DNA of 8,862 nucleotides from Thermoflavifilum sp. (GTDB lineage: Bacteria; Bacteroidota; Bacteroidia; Chitinophagales; Chitinophagaceae): assembly GCA_019683625.1 (NCBI GenBank), contig JADGHY010000071.1, forward strand, positions 1 to 8,862, written 5' to 3'. Below, piece by piece: positions 7,163-8,862 of this stretch. The translations under genes and the position numbers were made by a program. Under the pieces are notes generated by a model. That model ran no database searches. It had not been told where the DNA came from and was given only the letters and a program-made list of their open reading frames with translations. How positions within the stretch are numbered: the first letter of the stretch is position 1; each line of letters starts with the position of its first letter.

Positions 7163-7202
7163 AGGTGAATCACTCTATATCATGTGATCATTTTATTCAC
7201 CT
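7163..7202. repeat. Inverted repeat upstream of the lipoprotein gene
   Basis: AGGTGAAT (7163-7170) and ATTCACCT (7195-7202) are perfect 8-bp inverted arms around a 24-bp AT-rich spacer that contains the palindrome TGATCA (7185-7190). The right arm ends 8 bp before the ATG at 7211. An RNA stem here would lie in the leader of that gene and could affect its translation; as DNA it could be an operator. No T tract follows, so it is a poor gldN terminator. No consensus TAnnTTTG promoter was found in 7081-7210. Confidence 0.4.
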
Positions 7203-7210
7203 AAAAACAA

Positions 7211-7681
7211 ATGCCTATGAAATGCCTACGCTTTGCTATTGCTGCAAGTTTATGCATGCTGGCTGTTGCCAGTTGTAAGAAAAATGACAGTACGCCCACC
7301 GGTCCTGCTGCACTCGTGGGAAAATGGCAGGGACAGAAAGTTCAGGTTGTGTATAGCCTGAATGGGCAACAACAAGGCGATACCACGCTCAATATCACTT
7401 CGCCTAATTATCTGATCTTGGATTTTCGGGCCGATTCAACCTTGATCATCAACTCTCGTTTAAGCTTTTTCGGTGATTCTACTGGCACGACAGATACCAC
7501 CTATTATCTGGTAAAATCAGGAAAAATTGTGTTGACCAATAACCTGCAGGACACAAATGGCTATGAGCAGGCCGATTATCAGTTGTCAGGAAGCCAACTC
7601 CTGTTGCACGAAGAACAAACTGATACCACACAACAAGGTGTTGAGAAAAATGAAATCACCTTCTATTTGCAACGCATGTAA
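7211..7681 (+). CDS. Small lipocalin-like lipoprotein
   Basis: This 156-residue predicted lipoprotein has a hydrophobic signal ending in LAVASC, with Cys22 as the lipidated residue, followed by KKND and a short Thr/Pro linker. Residues after the Cys other than Ser/Asp at +2 are usual for Bacteroidota lipoproteins. The mature part opens with LVGKWQGQKV (35-44) and continues as alternating beta-strand segments, with DFRADSTLII at 71-80, SGKIVLTN at 103-110 and EITFYLQRM at the end. This is the pattern of small lipocalin-like or META-like beta-barrel lipoproteins in Bacteroidota. The ligand is unknown. Met3 (ATG 7217) is an alternative start and gives a standard MKC signal; either choice keeps the lipobox. 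It lies 130 bp after gldN on the same strand and ends at a strong terminator. A link to secretion is not shown. Confidence 0.75.
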   Translation: MPMKCLRFAIAASLCMLAVASCKKNDSTPTGPAALVGKWQGQKVQVVYSLNGQQQGDTTLNITSPNYLILDFRADSTLIINSRLSFFGDSTGTTDTTYYLVKSGKIVLTNNLQDTNGYEQADYQLSGSQLLLHEEQTDTTQQGVEKNEITFYLQRM

Positions 7682-7702
7682 GAAATTTTTTCAATTACCT
7701 GG

Positions 7703-7732
7703 AAGCCCGCAACAAGCGTTGTGGGCTTTTTT
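7703..7732 (+). terminator. Intrinsic terminator after the lipoprotein gene
   Basis: The stem AAGCCCGCAAC (7703-7713) pairs with GTTGTGGGCTT (7718-7728) with one G-U pair, around the loop AAGC. Six T residues follow at 7727-7732. This is a textbook intrinsic terminator on the + strand, 21 bp after the stop at 7681. Read from the - strand the same hairpin has only TT followed by CC, so it should stop + strand transcripts much better than those of the converging gene. Confidence 0.88.
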
Positions 7733-7737
7733 ATGGT

Positions 7738-8862
7738 TTAATGATAAAGTTTTTCGATGATATCCCGGTATTTTGCCTCAATCACTTTTCGTTTAAGTTT
7801 TAAAGTAGGCGTGAGTTCGCCCCCATCAATGGTCCATTCATGCGGGAGCAAAGCAAATTTTTTGATTTGTTCCACATGGTTAAATTGAGGATTGTATTTA
7901 TCGAGGATGGATTGATATAAAGCTTTCACCTGAGGATGTTGAATGACGGACTGTTGATCCTTAAAAGGAATATTATTTCTTGCACACCAGTCCTTTAAAT
8001 GGGCAAAGGAAGGCACAATCAATGCAGAAACAAATTTGCGTCCTTCCCCGACGACCATGACTTGTTCGATGAAGCGGGATTCCTTTAATTTGTTTTCGAT
8101 GGGTTGAGGGGCCACGTATTTGCCGCCTGATGTTTTCAGCAGTTCTTTTTTGCGGTCAGTGATTTTTAGAAATTTTCCATTGACGAGTTCGCCCACATCA
8201 CCGGTGTGCAGCCAGCCATCTTCGATGACTTCCGCGGTGAGATCGGGCCGTTTGTAATAGCCCATCATCACATTGGGACCTTTGCAAAGAATTTCTCCAT
8301 CCGGAGCAATTTTCACTTCCACGCCATCGATGATAGGCCCAACCGTGCCGAACATCCGGTTTTCTATTTCCATTCGATTTACACTGATGACGGGTGATGT
8401 TTCTGTGAGGCCATATCCCTCCAGGCAGGGAATACCTGCTGCGGTGAAGATTTGCAAAAGCCTGATTTGTGCGGGAGCCGAGCCAATGACTACGGCCTGA
8501 ATGCGACCGCCCAATGCTGCTCTCCATTTGCTGAATACAAGCCGATCTGCGATCTTCAGCTGAAGGGCATAGAGCAAAGGTTGGTGTTTTCTCAGCTGAT
8601 AGCGTTTGGCCAATCCTAAAGCCCAGAAAAAAATCCATCTTTTGACCCCATGCAATTGCAAACCTGCCTGCACAATGCGTTCATACAATTTTTCCAACAA
8701 ACGCGGCACAGTTGTAAAAATGGTGGGCTGCACTTCTCTCAGGTTCTCTCCGATTTTGTCCAGGCTTTCCGCATAATAGATAGATATGCCGCTGTGGATA
8801 TACAAATACGTGATCATGCGTTCATACACATGATTCAGTGGCAAAAAGCTCAGTGCTCGGGA
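7738..8862 (-). CDS. Long-chain acyl-CoA synthetase (partial, N-terminus outside window)
   Basis: This is an AMP-forming enzyme that activates fatty acids with ATP and CoA to acyl-CoA for beta-oxidation or lipid synthesis, at the cytoplasmic membrane. The frame is open to the right edge, so 374 C-terminal residues are present of an expected 590-600. The upstream codons encode SRALSFLPLNHVYER, a conserved internal segment, so the TTG at 8844 is not a true start. Visible motifs, numbered in the fragment, are VIGSAPAQIR (125-134), the adenylate-binding GYGLTETSP (149-157), GWLHTGD (216-222), with its ribose-binding Asp, KTSGGKYVAP (243-252) and the C-terminal TPTLKLKRK (351-359), which holds the likely catalytic Lys. 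The N-terminal phosphate-binding loop is outside the window. It converges with the lipoprotein gene. It resembles the FadD15-like long form; exact chain-length preference cannot be read. Confidence 0.92.
   Translation of the reverse strand, partial: SRALSFLPLNHVYERMITYLYIHSGISIYYAESLDKIGENLREVQPTIFTTVPRLLEKLYERIVQAGLQLHGVKRWIFFWALGLAKRYQLRKHQPLLYALQLKIADRLVFSKWRAALGGRIQAVVIGSAPAQIRLLQIFTAAGIPCLEGYGLTETSPVISVNRMEIENRMFGTVGPIIDGVEVKIAPDGEILCKGPNVMMGYYKRPDLTAEVIEDGWLHTGDVGELVNGKFLKITDRKKELLKTSGGKYVAPQPIENKLKESRFIEQVMVVGEGRKFVSALIVPSFAHLKDWCARNNIPFKDQQSVIQHPQVKALYQSILDKYNPQFNHVEQIKKFALLPHEWTIDGGELTPTLKLKRKVIEAKYRDIIEKLYH

Noticed and set aside
8842..8844. Start codon for the acyl-CoA synthetase at 8844
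   Set aside because: The codon is TTG within the conserved FLPLNHVYER segment and the frame stays open to the window edge; the gene is truncated by the window, not shortened.
1..8862. CRISPR array, tRNA, rRNA, insertion sequence or phage attachment site
   Set aside because: I saw no regularly spaced repeats, no tRNA-like cloverleaf, no transposase-like protein and no terminal inverted repeats with target duplications.

Overview
The window reads as chromosomal DNA from a member of the Bacteroidota. The evidence is a complete gldK-gldL-gldM-gldN cluster (core of the type IX secretion system, T9SS, and of its gliding motor), a DUF4271-hemD pair, lipoproteins with Bacteroidota-style lipoboxes, near absence of Shine-Dalgarno sites, and TAnnTTTG-like promoter boxes. 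The protein sequences look most like Chitinophagaceae, but that family-level placement is recalled similarity, not a search result. Base composition and codon use look even across the window, and I see no sign of recent transfer.

Layout. 55-1131 (+) encodes a DUF4271 membrane protein, followed after 20 bp by hemD (uroporphyrinogen-III synthase, 1152-1955). A 271-bp spacer (1956-2226) with two dyad-symmetric elements separates hemD from the T9SS cluster: gldK (2227-3513), gldL (3571-4389), gldM (4488-6020) and gldN (6040-7080), all on the + strand. A small lipocalin-like lipoprotein gene (7211-7681) follows and ends at a strong intrinsic terminator (7703-7732). On the opposite strand, converging on that terminator, is the 3' part of a long-chain acyl-CoA synthetase gene (7738-8862) that runs off the right edge.

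How the genes work together. GldL and GldM form the inner-membrane, proton-driven motor. GldM reaches across the periplasm to the GldK/GldN ring under the outer membrane. Together they power export of proteins with T9SS C-terminal signals and, in gliding species, adhesin movement. HemD and DUF4271 are housekeeping or uncharacterised neighbours. The acyl-CoA synthetase belongs to lipid metabolism and is probably unrelated.

Two start sites are corrected by their protein N-termini: gldK starts at ATG 2227 (lipoprotein signal) and gldL at ATG 3571, rather than at upstream in-frame TTG codons. No undescribed multi-gene system is evident. The most noteworthy unexplained item is a 19-bp tandem repeat of hairpins between gldL and gldM, two genes whose products are needed in unequal amounts.
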